A stretch of DNA of 64,000 bases from Verrucomicrobiia bacterium (GTDB lineage Bacteria; Verrucomicrobiota; Verrucomicrobiia; Limisphaerales; JADLHS01): positions 62,001-126,000 of the forward strand of contig JAHCLO010000016.1 of the NCBI GenBank assembly GCA_026125285.1, written 5' to 3'. A model generated the notes under the pieces. The model was not told the origin of the DNA. It worked only from the letters and a program-made list of their open reading frames with translations, and did not search any database. Numbering within the stretch: position 1 is the stretch's first letter; every line of letters starts with the position of its first letter. Made by a program: the position numbers and the translations under genes. Below, one piece after another: positions 55,647 through 64,000 of the stretch.

Positions 55647-56150
55647 TCAAATCCCACAAAGACGTCGCAGAGTGGCGTTAGGCCGGGACCAAAGGCGAAA
55701 TGTTGGTTCGACCGCGGCAATGACTTCATCCAGAGCGGCGAAGTAGCGGTTATGAAGGCAGCGCCGCCGGATGAGCTTCCAGACACGTTCGATCGGATTG
55801 AGTTCCGGACTGTAGGGCGGCAGAAAGTGCAGACAAAAGTGCCCGGCCACTTCGTCGCGCCAAGCTTCGTGCAGACAGGCATGGTGATAACGGGCGTTGT
55901 CGATGATGATTACCATCTTTCGACCTCCCCGACGATGGCGGCGCAGCTTCCGATAAAAGTCCCAGCAGGTTTGGGCATCAAACATTCCGTTGGGTCGGGA
56001 CATCACCAGCATGCCGTCGTTGAGCCGCACGGCCCCGAAATAGCTGATGCTCTTTCGGGTCGGAGCGTGAAGACAGATCGGGTCGTCCACTTCGGGTGGG
56101 ACCCACATCCGGCAACGCGAGCCGTGCTGTTGGAAGTGAACCTCATCCAT
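55647..56150 (-). CDS. IS630 element 2 transposase, catalytic part
   Basis: Catalytic pattern MDEVHFQQHG, IIIDNARYHHACLHEAW, then PPYSPELNPIERVWKLI. Overlaps the OrfA frame by a few bases, so frameshifting is expected. Confidence 0.85.
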   Translation of the reverse strand: MDEVHFQQHGSRCRMWVPPEVDDPICLHAPTRKSISYFGAVRLNDGMLVMSRPNGMFDAQTCWDFYRKLRRHRRGGRKMVIIIDNARYHHACLHEAWRDEVAGHFCLHFLPPYSPELNPIERVWKLIRRRCLHNRYFAALDEVIAAVEPTFRLWSRPNATLRRLCGI

Positions 56151-56697
56151 CGCCCACAGATCGAGGTCGTTTCTGCGTGCCAGTGCGTGGAGTTTTTTTA
56201 TGCGCAGCTTGCAACAGGGGGTCGGCTTTGGCCACTTGCGGACGGGGTTTGCGCAGACGAAAACCCAACTGCCGGAACAACCGCTGACATTGGCGCACCT
56301 TTAGCCTTACCCCCAACTCTCGCTCCAGGAACGCAGACAGAGTCGGGCCATCCCACATCTGCGTCGCCAGCCCATACTTTTCCGGGCTGTCGCGCAACGC
56401 CGCTTCCACCTTGGCCAGTTGCTGGTTGTTCAAACGACTGGGACGCCCGAGACGTTGACCTTCTGCCAAGCCGGCCAATCCCTCGGTTTCAAAACGCTGC
56501 ACCCAGTTTACGACGCTGTGGTGGCAATCACCCAGCAGTTGCGCCACCCGAGGGCAGGTCATGCCTTGAGCCACGAGCAATACGCCGTGGAGTCGGTGAT
56601 CATAGCGCGACGCATCGTTGCGCCGAATCTCATCTTGGAGCGCCATGATCATGTTTTCTTGGTCGGAGATAGTGAGCGGTTTCATCAACCGGACCAT
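56143..56697 (-). CDS. IS630 element 2 transposase, HTH part
   Basis: Starts MVRLMKPLTISDQENMIMAL, with HTH CPRVAQLLGDCHHSVVNWVQ and the GLAEGQRLGRPSRLNNQQL linker typical of IS630 OrfA. An upstream ATG at 56721 lies in the terminal repeat and is less likely. Confidence 0.8.
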   Translation of the reverse strand: MVRLMKPLTISDQENMIMALQDEIRRNDASRYDHRLHGVLLVAQGMTCPRVAQLLGDCHHSVVNWVQRFETEGLAGLAEGQRLGRPSRLNNQQLAKVEAALRDSPEKYGLATQMWDGPTLSAFLERELGVRLKVRQCQRLFRQLGFRLRKPRPQVAKADPLLQAAHKKTPRTGTQKRPRSVGDG

Positions 56698-59320
56698 ACT
56701 TCCGCCTGGCACTATATGCAATTACTTATGACGTTGTGTTTAACAGCACTTCCATTTACAGCCCCGCGACCGATTCTTGGACAACCGCCCCGCGTGTCCC
56801 AACCGCGCGGCAGGGATTGGCAGTGGCGGTCGTGTCGGGAAAGGTCTATGCCATTGGCGGCCAGAACTCGGCAAAGAATGAAGTGTTCGACCCGGGCACC
56901 GGAAGCTGGACGGTCAAATCGGACATGCCCACGGCAAGAGGGTGGCCGGCTATCGCAGTGGTCGCCAACCGAATCTATGTCATCGGCGGAAGGGCCAGCA
57001 ACGGCGCCAACCTGAGAACGATAGATGTTTATGATCCGGCGACTGATGCGTGGACCTCGCGAACGAGTCCGGCCGGGGTTCAATGGCCAGCAAAGGAAGG
57101 CGCAGTTGCCGCTGTCGTGAGTGGCAGGATTTACTTGATGGGTGGGCGAACGGGGAATAGTTATCTCAACACGGTTGACGAGTGCGATCCGACCACGGAT
57201 TCGTGGATTCCTATGAACACCATGAGTGATGCCCGGGCATATTTCGGTGGTGGGGTAATTGGATCGGAACTGTATGTGGCTGGGGGTACGGAATTCAACG
57301 GGTCATTCCCTAACACGTTGGCGTCGGCGGAGAAAGCCACAATCTCGACGAGTCTAGTTGGCGCACAGTCATCGTCACCTGTTGTCGCTGTGGATGAGTC
57401 GAATACTGTCCATGTCGCATGGGGCGATGGCATCGTGTGGCAGCCAGACCCCAACAGCATCGTGGGTTTTTCCGTCACAGGAAGTAACAACATTTACTAC
57501 CGCACTAAAGAAAGCGGGCAACCGCTTTCGACTGCAGTGCAACTGACGACAAGTGGAGCAAGCGTTAGTCCCGACCTAGCGGTGGGAGTGAATAACGCCC
57601 TACACTTGGCTTATATCGACTATCCGTCTGGCAATGGCGCCGCAATGTACATGGAAAAAAATGGCGGAGGTTGGAGCGTACCGATCATCGCTGCGCCTCA
57701 AGCCACTGATCTGTTGCGAATCGCAAGTGATGCCAGTCATCAAGTCCACTTGGTCTGGCGTTACTGGAACGACGCGATCAACCAGAGCACAATGCAATAC
57801 CGCTCCGGCAGTGCCGATTCGTGGACTTCGGTCGAAAACATCACCACGAATGGAACTCCCCAACGTCCCACGATCAGCGTAGATTCGCTCGGGCGCCCAC
57901 ACGTTACCTGCGAAGATTGGCAGTGGCCCGAGAAACTGCTTTACACATACAAGCGACAGAACTGGGTCTCGCCGATCAAACTCAATCACGACAGCCAAGT
58001 CGTCGCAAATTCCAGCAGTGATGCCAGTCTCGCACGAACGAATGACGAGATGCACGCCGTGTGGCTTTCCTGGTTCAATGGAAATTCCGAAGTCTTTTAC
58101 AACTACGCGGTGGTCGGCAGTACCAATGACATTTCTCCACCTTCCGTTTCGGTGATTGCGCCCCATGCCGGTGAAGTTCTGTCTGTCGGCTCATCCACGA
58201 CTATTCTGTGGGAGGCTCTCGATGATCAAGGCGTCGCCAGTGTTGACATTCACTTGACTACGGACGGTGGTATCTCTTGGTCGGTCATCGCAACGAGCGA
58301 ATTGAACGACGGCCAGTTCTCTTGGATTGTCAGCGATACGGGAACAAGTATCGCCCAAATCAAGGTTTCGGCGCGGGACTTGATGGGGAATGTGAATTAC
58401 TCCACTTCCGGCCCATTCACAACTGCGGACCTGACACCGCCTTCAGTTTCTCTCATTTCGCCGACCGGCGGTGTGACGCTCTCTGGAAATGCAAATGCTA
58501 ATCTCACATGGAGTGGCAGCGATAATGTCGGGATTACGCGCATTGACCTGGAATACTCGCTCGACGGCGGGCAGAGTTGGCTGGTGCTGGCCAGTGGACT
58601 ATCCAATCTGGGTTCGTACACATGGTCAGTTCCGAACACACCTACGACGACACTACTGATCCGCGCGACCGCCGGAGATGCCGCAGGCCTTGCAGCGTCT
58701 GCGACATCCGGTCTCTTGACGATTGTGAAAGGAAACACATCCCCAATAACTCCTCATAGCCCGTTCCCATTGAATGGGGCAACGAATATTCCTCTCACTC
58801 TTGCGAATTTGGCATGGAGCGGTGGTGATGTTGATGGGGACGTACTGGAGCAACAACTGTCATTTGGAGCGAATAGTAATCTCCCGTTGGTTTATGCCGG
58901 CACGGCTACTTTGTTGCACATAGGTTTACTTCGGCCGGAAACCACGTACACATGGCAAGTAACAGTGTCCGACGGGATCACGACAACCATTGGCCCGGTT
59001 TGGTATTTCACCACAGAATCGGGAAGCTTCTCCCATCTGGCCCTGCGGGAAATCCAGTGCTTTGATGACGGTGTTTGGATCGAGTTCACCGGACTCCTTT
59101 TTGGTGAGGTTTACCAGCTTCAAATCTCTCCGGACTTGACCAATTGGACGACGGAAGCAACGCTCAATGCCATCCAATCAACGATCACTTTTCAGGACTC
59201 CTCAGCTACCAATCTGCAGCGGCGATTCTATCGCTTGATTGCGCCCTAAGTTACTGGTTCAGGGCGACGCTTTGCGACGCGACCAAAGATGCGAAACATA
59301 TCGGTAGTAATCAACAGCTA

Positions 59321-60414
59321 GTGCTTAATTGCATAGATTAACGATAGTATTCCGAAGCTGGGATCCCTTTACTTCGCGCTTCCGCCATTTGAATGGTTTT
59401 GCGTGGTGACCGTACGCCTCAATAGAGGCTCCGATGGCTTGGCGTAGCTCTGCTGTGCTTCTGGCGCTGAGGCCACGCAGGGCCTTGCGCGAGAGGATTC
59501 CGAACCAGATCTCCACTTGATTGAGCCAACTGGCTGAAGTCGGCGTGAAATGGAAATGGACATTGGAATGTGCGGCTAGCCAAGCATCGCACTTTTTTGT
59601 GCGTGTAGCAGTCCAAAATCATGCAATTCCTGCTCGGCCGGAGCTGGCTACCACTTCCAGATCCATAGACCAGGGAACCTCGCGTTTCGCCGGAGCTGGG
59701 TGATGGTCTTCACTTGCCCGGTGCTGTACCTCCAGCGCCAGTGTTGAGCGTGCCGTGGCGTTTGTAGGTGCTCGAGCCCGCGAACGATCTTGCCATTGAA
59801 CCAGCCCTGACATAGCCCGTCTTGCGCCCAAGGGCTGGATATTTGGGTTTTCGTCTACTGAGATCACCAGCGCTCTTCGGGGGATTGAGATACAAGCCCA
59901 CACACGCGGCCTTGGCAAAACTCCTTGTCCGTGCTCACACACCAGGAACGTTGCCGTTGCAAGCAGATTCCTCATGGCGCAGAACCCGCCACGGCATGGA
60001 CCGAGCCGTTGAGCGCAGCGGCCACCGCCGGGCCGTCAGTCCGCGGGCAGCCACCGCAGGGGGCGGTTGCTCCAGAAGCGCCAATACCCGGTTGCGGAAT
60101 TTCGCCATAAACCGGCTTGGCTCCCGGTCGAGGGCCATCCCGCAACCCAGCCAAGCCGCGCGCTACAAAACGTTGCCGCCATTTAATGACGGTGTTGGAA
60201 CGGGTGTGAGCGCTGCGAGCAACCTCTTGGACTCGTTTGCCGGCCAGACAGCCCAGGATGATCCGAGCCCGTTCCACAACTTGCTTAGATTCGGTCCGAC
60301 TACCAGCCAACCGCTCCAACTCCTGCCGGTCTTCCGGACCACACGTAATTGCGGGCGCATTTCTTGCCATGCACCCCAGCATATAATATATCGCTTAACA
60401 TTGCAAGTAAGCAC
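59321..60414 (-). mobile_element. IS630-family element 3 (1094 bp), degenerate
   Basis: Inverted ends GTGCTTAATTGCA / GTGCTTACTTGCA, flanked by TA at 59319-59320 and 60415-60416. Placed about 70 bp after the stop of the giant gene. Confidence 0.85.
59335..60382 (-). pseudogene. IS630 element 3 transposase, many frameshifts
   Basis: N-terminal HTH part from MARNAPAITCGPEDRQELER with VVERARIILGCLAGKRVQEV. Later pieces in other frames: ALVISVDENPNIQ (catalytic Asp), then NQVEIWFGILSRKALRGLS and HAKPFKWRKREV. At least three frame changes; not functional as written. Confidence 0.8.
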
Positions 60415-60416
60415 TA

Positions 60417-60786
60417 GGTTGGGAATGCTCCAGTTGGCAGCGCGGGAGAACTCAGTCCGGGCGGTTCGCCGGGCACGATCACCATCGTCGGCAGTTACAC
60501 GCATCTGGCGTTGACCCCCAGCTACGGTCCAACCGCACTCACCTTGCAGGTCGCGAATCTCATTGGCGGCGCTCAAACGAACTCGTTCGATCTCACGGGC
60601 GACCTGCCGGCGCTGGAACTACTGCTTCCGCCCGGCGTGTCGGGTCCATTCCGTTTTCAAGGTTCGAGCAATCTGGTGGACTGGATTGATCTCTCCACCA
60701 ACACGCCGTCCGGGCAGGTGTTCCGGTTCGTTGACCTGGAGGCCTCCGGCTTGACTCATCGTTTCTATCGCGCCGTCAGCCCGTGA
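60417..60786 (+). pseudogene. C-terminal remnant of an autotransporter-like repeat protein
   Basis: In frame: VGNAPVGSAGELSPGGSPGT then ITIVGSYTHLALTP, the G-x-LSPG-x-SPGT-(x)-G-x-Y motif of PEP/autotransporter repeats, followed by GPFRFQGSSNLVDWIDLS and HRFYRAVSP. The final module matches the end of the giant protein. Upstream across the IS630 the frame meets a TAG, so the remainder of this protein is gone. Confidence 0.65.
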
Positions 60787-61040
60787 AGAATCGTAGTGGG
60801 ACAGCGCGTCCTGCCTGTCTCGGTTCATCTCCGCGAGAGATCACAACGCGGCGAAACCGCAACCCGGCGATGAGGGTCGGAGAGGAGGGTTTGACTCCTC
60901 CCCGCCCTCCCAAACCGGACGGGCGGATTTCCCGCATCCGGCTTTCCGGTTCGTGGCTCCCGATGGGCTGGCTCAGGCACTCGTCGCAGGGCGTTGGGAC
61001 TTGGATCCGGCGTGAATTTCGGTCCTTTTGTGAAAGAGCG
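60787..61040. repeat. GC-rich structured block, left of IS1380
   Basis: Nested hairpins: GGAGAGGAGGGTTTGACTCC (about 60878) and AACCGGACGGG...CCGGTT (about 60913-60956). No coding frame is supported. With the block at 62437-63060 it may be one element split by the IS1380. Confidence 0.4.
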
Positions 61041-62436
61041 GCCTAAAATTGAGGTTCCTGCCGGAATGTTTTGCAGCACTCAACGGTTTTTTCAGGGCAT
61101 GGTCTCAGGCCTCCAGCGGTTGCAGCTGATGGACGCGGGAGAGAATTTTTTCGGTCCAGGTCCGAAGGACCGGCGAATCGGCCAAGCGCAGTGTGGGGCG
61201 GTTCTGTGGTCGGGTCAGTTCTCCCGGCAGCCAGAATAGTCTGTAGCGCAGCGTGCCCAGCGTCAGGTCCTGCCACTCTGGAGGCAGGCAGGTGCGTTGG
61301 AAGGTAGTGACTAAATTGTGGGCCAGCCGAATCACTTCCAAGTAGAGCGCATTGGCGGCAAAGTCCCCGGTTGGGATCTTTCTGCAGAGCGAACTTTCCT
61401 GCAGTTCGTAGATGCGCGCCTCCATGCCTGCACGCCCATCATAGAAATGCCACACTCCCTCCGGAGTGAGCGTCAGATTGGTAATCCGCCCGATACAAAT
61501 AGCTTCCCAGATTGAACAGGGTCGGCTCGGGCTCGTTATGCCCAGCTGCCGCCGCGCGACGATGAAGCGCCGCGCCTGGGACCAGCCAGTGGTTTGAAGT
61601 TCCACGCATTTCACAGGCGATTGCACTGTAGCGCAAGCCACCCAGTTTGCGTTTCAGCCTCAGCCGCGCGCCACCACCGCGATTGGGGCGGTCGCCATAT
61701 CTGGCAACACAGGCCGTAACCGAAGCCGGCATCGGCCTGAACTCGCAACTGCGCATGTCCCCGGCGCGCGCTCAAACCACTGGCCAACAGCCTCGACGGC
61801 ACTGTTCTCCTGGGCGCCTGCATTGCCCGGTCGTGTTCGGTGTCCCAAAGCAGCGAGGAGTTCGCCTCCAGACAGAGGAGCGGATTATAGGAACGTTTGC
61901 CGCGGTAGCGCGGATTATAGCCAACCTCCGCCTGCTCCTGATGTCCGAAGACCGTGACGACGGTGCTGTCCAGATCCAGGATCAAGCGGGAGCGATGATC
62001 GGTTTCAATGAATGAACTGTTGCTGAAGTTGATCGTTACGCGATGAAGTTGGTGTCTGAAATCCTCCGGTGCTCCGGCTCAGAACCGGCGCAGCGTTTGT
62101 GGGTCAGGATCATCCGCAGTCCGGTCAGATACTGAAAGGCTCCGTTGGCGTGGAGGAAGGAAGAGGTCTCGATGCGGCCCAAACCCAGCAGGATCGGATA
62201 CAGGAGTGCCAGCGTCATCTGCGACAGACTGTAGCGTTGATTGCGCCGGGGATACCGCAGATGGCGGCGTTGGTCTCAATTGCAGCACTCGTGTAAATTC
62301 GTGAAAGAAGTAAACGCCGCCATAGTGCGTCAAACCCCCGTGATTACAGGCGATCTTGAGGTTTCTGGGTGCGCGGCGCATGTTGAGCCTCACTTCACTA
62401 AAAGGGAGGTAAGGCTCAAAACTTAAAAAGGCCATT
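61041..62436 (-). mobile_element. IS1380-family element, degenerate
   Basis: The end regions are related: left GCGGCCTAAAATTGAGGTTC, right (reverse complement) ATGGCCTTTTTAAGTTTTGA; exact ends are approximate. The interior is a broken IS1380 transposase. Confidence 0.65.
61105..62435 (-). pseudogene. IS1380 transposase, frameshifted
   Basis: Pieces in order: MAFLSFEPYLPFSEVRLN, then the catalytic MILDLDSTVVTVFGHQEQAE and GYNPRYRGKRSYNPLLCLEA (IS1380 core), and the C-terminal VWHFYDGRAGMEARIYELQE with DFAANALYLEVIRLAHNLV. Several frame changes; at least two lie in short homopolymers. Confidence 0.8.
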
Positions 62437-63045
62437 GCGGCCCGTCAATATCTAGGGAAAATCGCATGGCCACCCCGCTTTTCACGCCGGAAATAGGTGG
62501 GAAGCAACTCACCAACCGCGCAAGCTCGCGCTCCGCTCACCCCTTCCAGGGCGGCCCACTGGCCCCCGGCGCTCCGTCCCCAGGCGATCTTTCATCGCGC
62601 CGACGCGCAAAGCCTCGCGGCACTACGTCGGCCTTTGTGAGATGGGTCCGGTGCGGCGGCGACCACCACGTTCCTACGTCCCTTCGCTCCACGGTCGCTA
62701 CCCGCTTCTTCGCTACTACGGACGCGCTGACCCCGACAGAGCCGTTCGTCGCCCTCTGCCGTGGTTCCCTGATTCACGTCTCTCTGACTTCCGACCATGC
62801 TGCCTCCAACCATCTGCGGTTCTCTGCCGGACGCACTCCACTCCCCCCTCAGCGCCGACAGCACTATTTTGTTCGGGCTTCGCCCTTTCGCTCGCAGGCT
62901 CGCCAGAACCGCCGACCGAATCGAGTTCACAGGGTGGCGGTCATACCGCCACGGCGTTACGGCCTGGTCGTTCTCCTCCCGATGCTCTCCACCCGGGGGT
63001 ATCGCCCCGATGCAGTTTCGTTCGGATACTGGCCCTACAGTGTCG
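62437..63045. repeat. GC-rich non-coding block, right of IS1380
   Basis: Open in several frames but with no protein character. The text (for example TGGCGGTCATACCGCCACGG, and CCACCCGGGGGTATCGCCCC) is hairpin-rich. I think similar blocks recur in related genomes, but I cannot confirm this here. Confidence 0.35.
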
Positions 63046-63206
63046 GCCAGGTCAGGGACTTTCACCCCGCTGTCAAAGAGCGCTCTCAGGCGCACGAGCG
63101 CGGACTTCAGTCCGCTTCACCGTGCCAATGGAAGGAAGCGCCGCCGATTTCCACGACGTTCGGACTTGCGGATGCTGAAGCGGCATAAATGCCGCGCTCC
63201 AAAAAA
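63046..63206. repeat. Palindromic intergenic repeats
   Basis: Units with GAGCGCGGACTTCAGTCCGC (about 63099-63118) and AGCGGCATAAATGCCGCGCT (about 63178-63197), the latter a near-perfect palindrome. Same family as at 2577 and 3874-4200. Confidence 0.55.
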
Positions 63207-63246
63207 CAATCCGTGTCCATCGCTGCTCATTCTGTTGCCTTGTGCC

Positions 63247-63554
63247 TTACAACAGGCCGACTTCGCGTTCGACAATCAGAATTTCCTCCTGCTGAAATTC
63301 CTGTTTCAAAGACTTCTTGAGATTTGCAGGGAACGCGCGCGCACCGGCGGCGTCCTGACTGATCACCCGATAAATCACGATCTCGTCGCGATACGTCAGG
63401 TTGCCGAATTTCCAGAATCCCTGATTCGGCTGCGGAAAAAACGTCAGCCCCTCGAAGTGCTCCAGAAGCCTGCCCTGCAGATTTTGAAATCGGGTAGGTC
63501 AAAGGGCGTTTCGTCGTTGTAGAAAAGCGGGATGAAAATGTCATACTCTTTCAC
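63247..63554 (-). pseudogene. Conserved protein of unknown function, one frameshift
   Basis: Starts GTG 63554: MKEYDIFIPLFYNDETPFDL then PDFK. An A4 run near 63490 breaks the frame; with A5 it continues NLQGRLLEHFEGLTFFPQPN, GFWKFGNLTYRDEIVIYRVI, LKKSLKQEFQQEEILIVERE and VGLL, ending with TAA at 63247-63249. I recall this MKEYDxFIPLxYNDG family in several phyla without known function. It overlaps the 77-aa upstream gene by 14 bp, so the two form a module. Confidence 0.7.
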
Positions 63555-63774
63555 CAGCGACCTCCTCGAGGCACGGTGCGGCGGATTCACGGGTCACCTC
63601 GGAGAACCGGATGCCGGCTTTCCGCAAGGCTCGCAGAGCGCCTTCGCTCAAAACGCAGGTGCCTTCACGCAAGATCATTCCTGGAGAATGGCGCAGGAGA
63701 ATCGGCAGTGCCTTGACTTCCTCATCTCCTGCCAGGTGAATGACGGCTTTCGTTGCAACGGCGCCAGTATTCAT
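63541..63774 (-). CDS. Small conserved protein (77 aa), partner of the next gene
   Basis: MNTGAVATKAVIHLAGDEEV then LPILLRHSPGMILREGTCVL and ALRALRKAGIRFSEVTRES. Its size, gene overlap and position suggest an antitoxin-like or accessory partner, but no DNA-binding motif is visible. ATG 63774. Confidence 0.6.
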   Translation of the reverse strand: MNTGAVATKAVIHLAGDEEVKALPILLRHSPGMILREGTCVLSEGALRALRKAGIRFSEVTRESAAPCLEEVAGERV

Positions 63775-63830
63775 GGCGGCAAATTAAGGCCGATCAACGA
63801 GCGAAACAAGCGCCAGTTTGCGCGCAGCGG

Positions 63831-64000
63831 TCCGGCGCGTTTGCCGACAGCAACCCCGGCCTGCTGGGGCTGACGGAATCCTACACGCCCACGGGCCTGC
63901 TCTTGATCGCGGGCAGCAACGCGTATCCCAGCCTCAGTTTCACCGTGTCCGGCGGCACCACGCAGACGGTGTGCGTGCCGTTCCAATTGCAGGCCGTCGC
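63831..64000 (+). CDS. Partial secreted-type protein, runs off the window
   Basis: In frame: SGAFADSNPGLLGLTESYTP then TGLLLIAGSNAYPSLSFTVS and GGTTQTVCVPFQLQAV. Beta-rich, Ser/Thr/Gly-rich text like other secreted repeat proteins here. The true start is unknown; the frame is open upstream to at least 63783. Confidence 0.45.

Larger units (their letters stand above)
55619..56740 (-). mobile_element. IS630-family element 2 (1122 bp, TA target)
   Basis: Inverted ends AACACAACGTCATAAGTAAT on both sides (continuing TGCATATA), flanked by TA at 55617-55618 and 56741-56742. It interrupts a Kelch repeat of the giant gene. Confidence 0.92.
43274..59249 (+). pseudogene. Giant secreted multidomain protein gene, split by six IS insertions
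   Basis: Starts MKHRISNAQLIVALPAV after GAGAAGGG. Coding blocks: 43274-43327, 44491-45119, 46555-46781, 49669-51464, 52840-52853, 54322-55618, 56743-59249. Each IS plus one target-site copy can be removed and the frame continues, e.g. VLGTLF, VNVSSPSVTL, TVITPTIK, LQTIEINYIDG and SPNANSTSIY. Three single-base slips remain: T9 near 50530, G5 near 55021 and G6 near 55371. Corrected, the sum is 6525 nt, 2174 residues. Modules in order: unknown beta-rich N-terminus, IPT/TIG (SVSPASLAGLALPQTQRITI), Ig-like, FN3-like (NPSPANGT...FTTE), CARDB-like, Kelch repeats (GKLYILGG, GKVYAIGGQ, NRIYVIGGR, GRIYLMGGR), sialidase-like repeats, Ig/FN3 again, and an RFYRLIAP C-terminal module. A cell-surface or secreted role is inferred. 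Confidence 0.85.

Overview
The window looks like a chromosomal segment of a verrucomicrobial bacterium (Limisphaerales/Pedosphaera-like). The reasons are high GC, weak or absent Shine-Dalgarno sites, many secreted proteins ending in an RFYR-type C-terminal module, dispersed GAGCGC-type hairpin repeats, and a Cas9 fragment that resembles the Akkermansia type II-C branch. No rRNA, convincing tRNA or CRISPR array is visible.

Layout. 1-2442: clpB, cut by the window edge. 2443-4600: a small conserved protein, a clear terminator, the first 230 or so residues of a type II-C Cas9, and a block of palindromic repeats where the rest of cas9 should be. 4609-7162: a two-gene potassium uptake system (ktrB-ktrA). 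7406-13137: nitrogen assimilation, with two glnK-amtB pairs, each behind its own sigma-54 promoter, followed by glnA. 13314-16409: two small lipoproteins around rpoD. 16528-21666: a tightly packed set (Fe-alcohol dehydrogenase, aldehyde dehydrogenase, a glutamine-synthetase-like gamma-glutamyl ligase, a HAD phosphatase) that suggests polyamine or amino-alcohol use.

22738-31265: an intact gcvP with three separate gcvP 3' ends stacked downstream in the same orientation. Cargo lies between them: an NTase pair, a DUF433/DUF5615 pair, a zinc-ribbon membrane protein and a HEPN-domain protein. This looks like repeated integration at the gcvP 3' end. 31455-41579: a DedA-like membrane protein, a GH5-like glycosidase, a zinc-ribbon membrane protein, dapF, and a three-gene polysaccharide-degradation operon (six-hairpin glycosidase, GHL10, heparinase II/III-like).

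42541-60786: an insertion-sequence graveyard. A LolA-like gene is followed by one very large secreted-protein gene (43274-59249) broken by six IS insertions, plus a seventh nested in one of them. Removing each IS and one target-site copy rejoins the reading frame at every junction. After correcting three single-base homopolymer indels the coding length is exactly 6525 nt (2174 residues) with IPT, Ig-like, FN3-like, CARDB-like and Kelch modules. Another IS630 sits about 70 bp after its stop. 60787-64000: a degenerate IS1380 element between two GC-rich structured blocks, a conserved two-gene module of unknown function, and the edge of another secreted-type protein.
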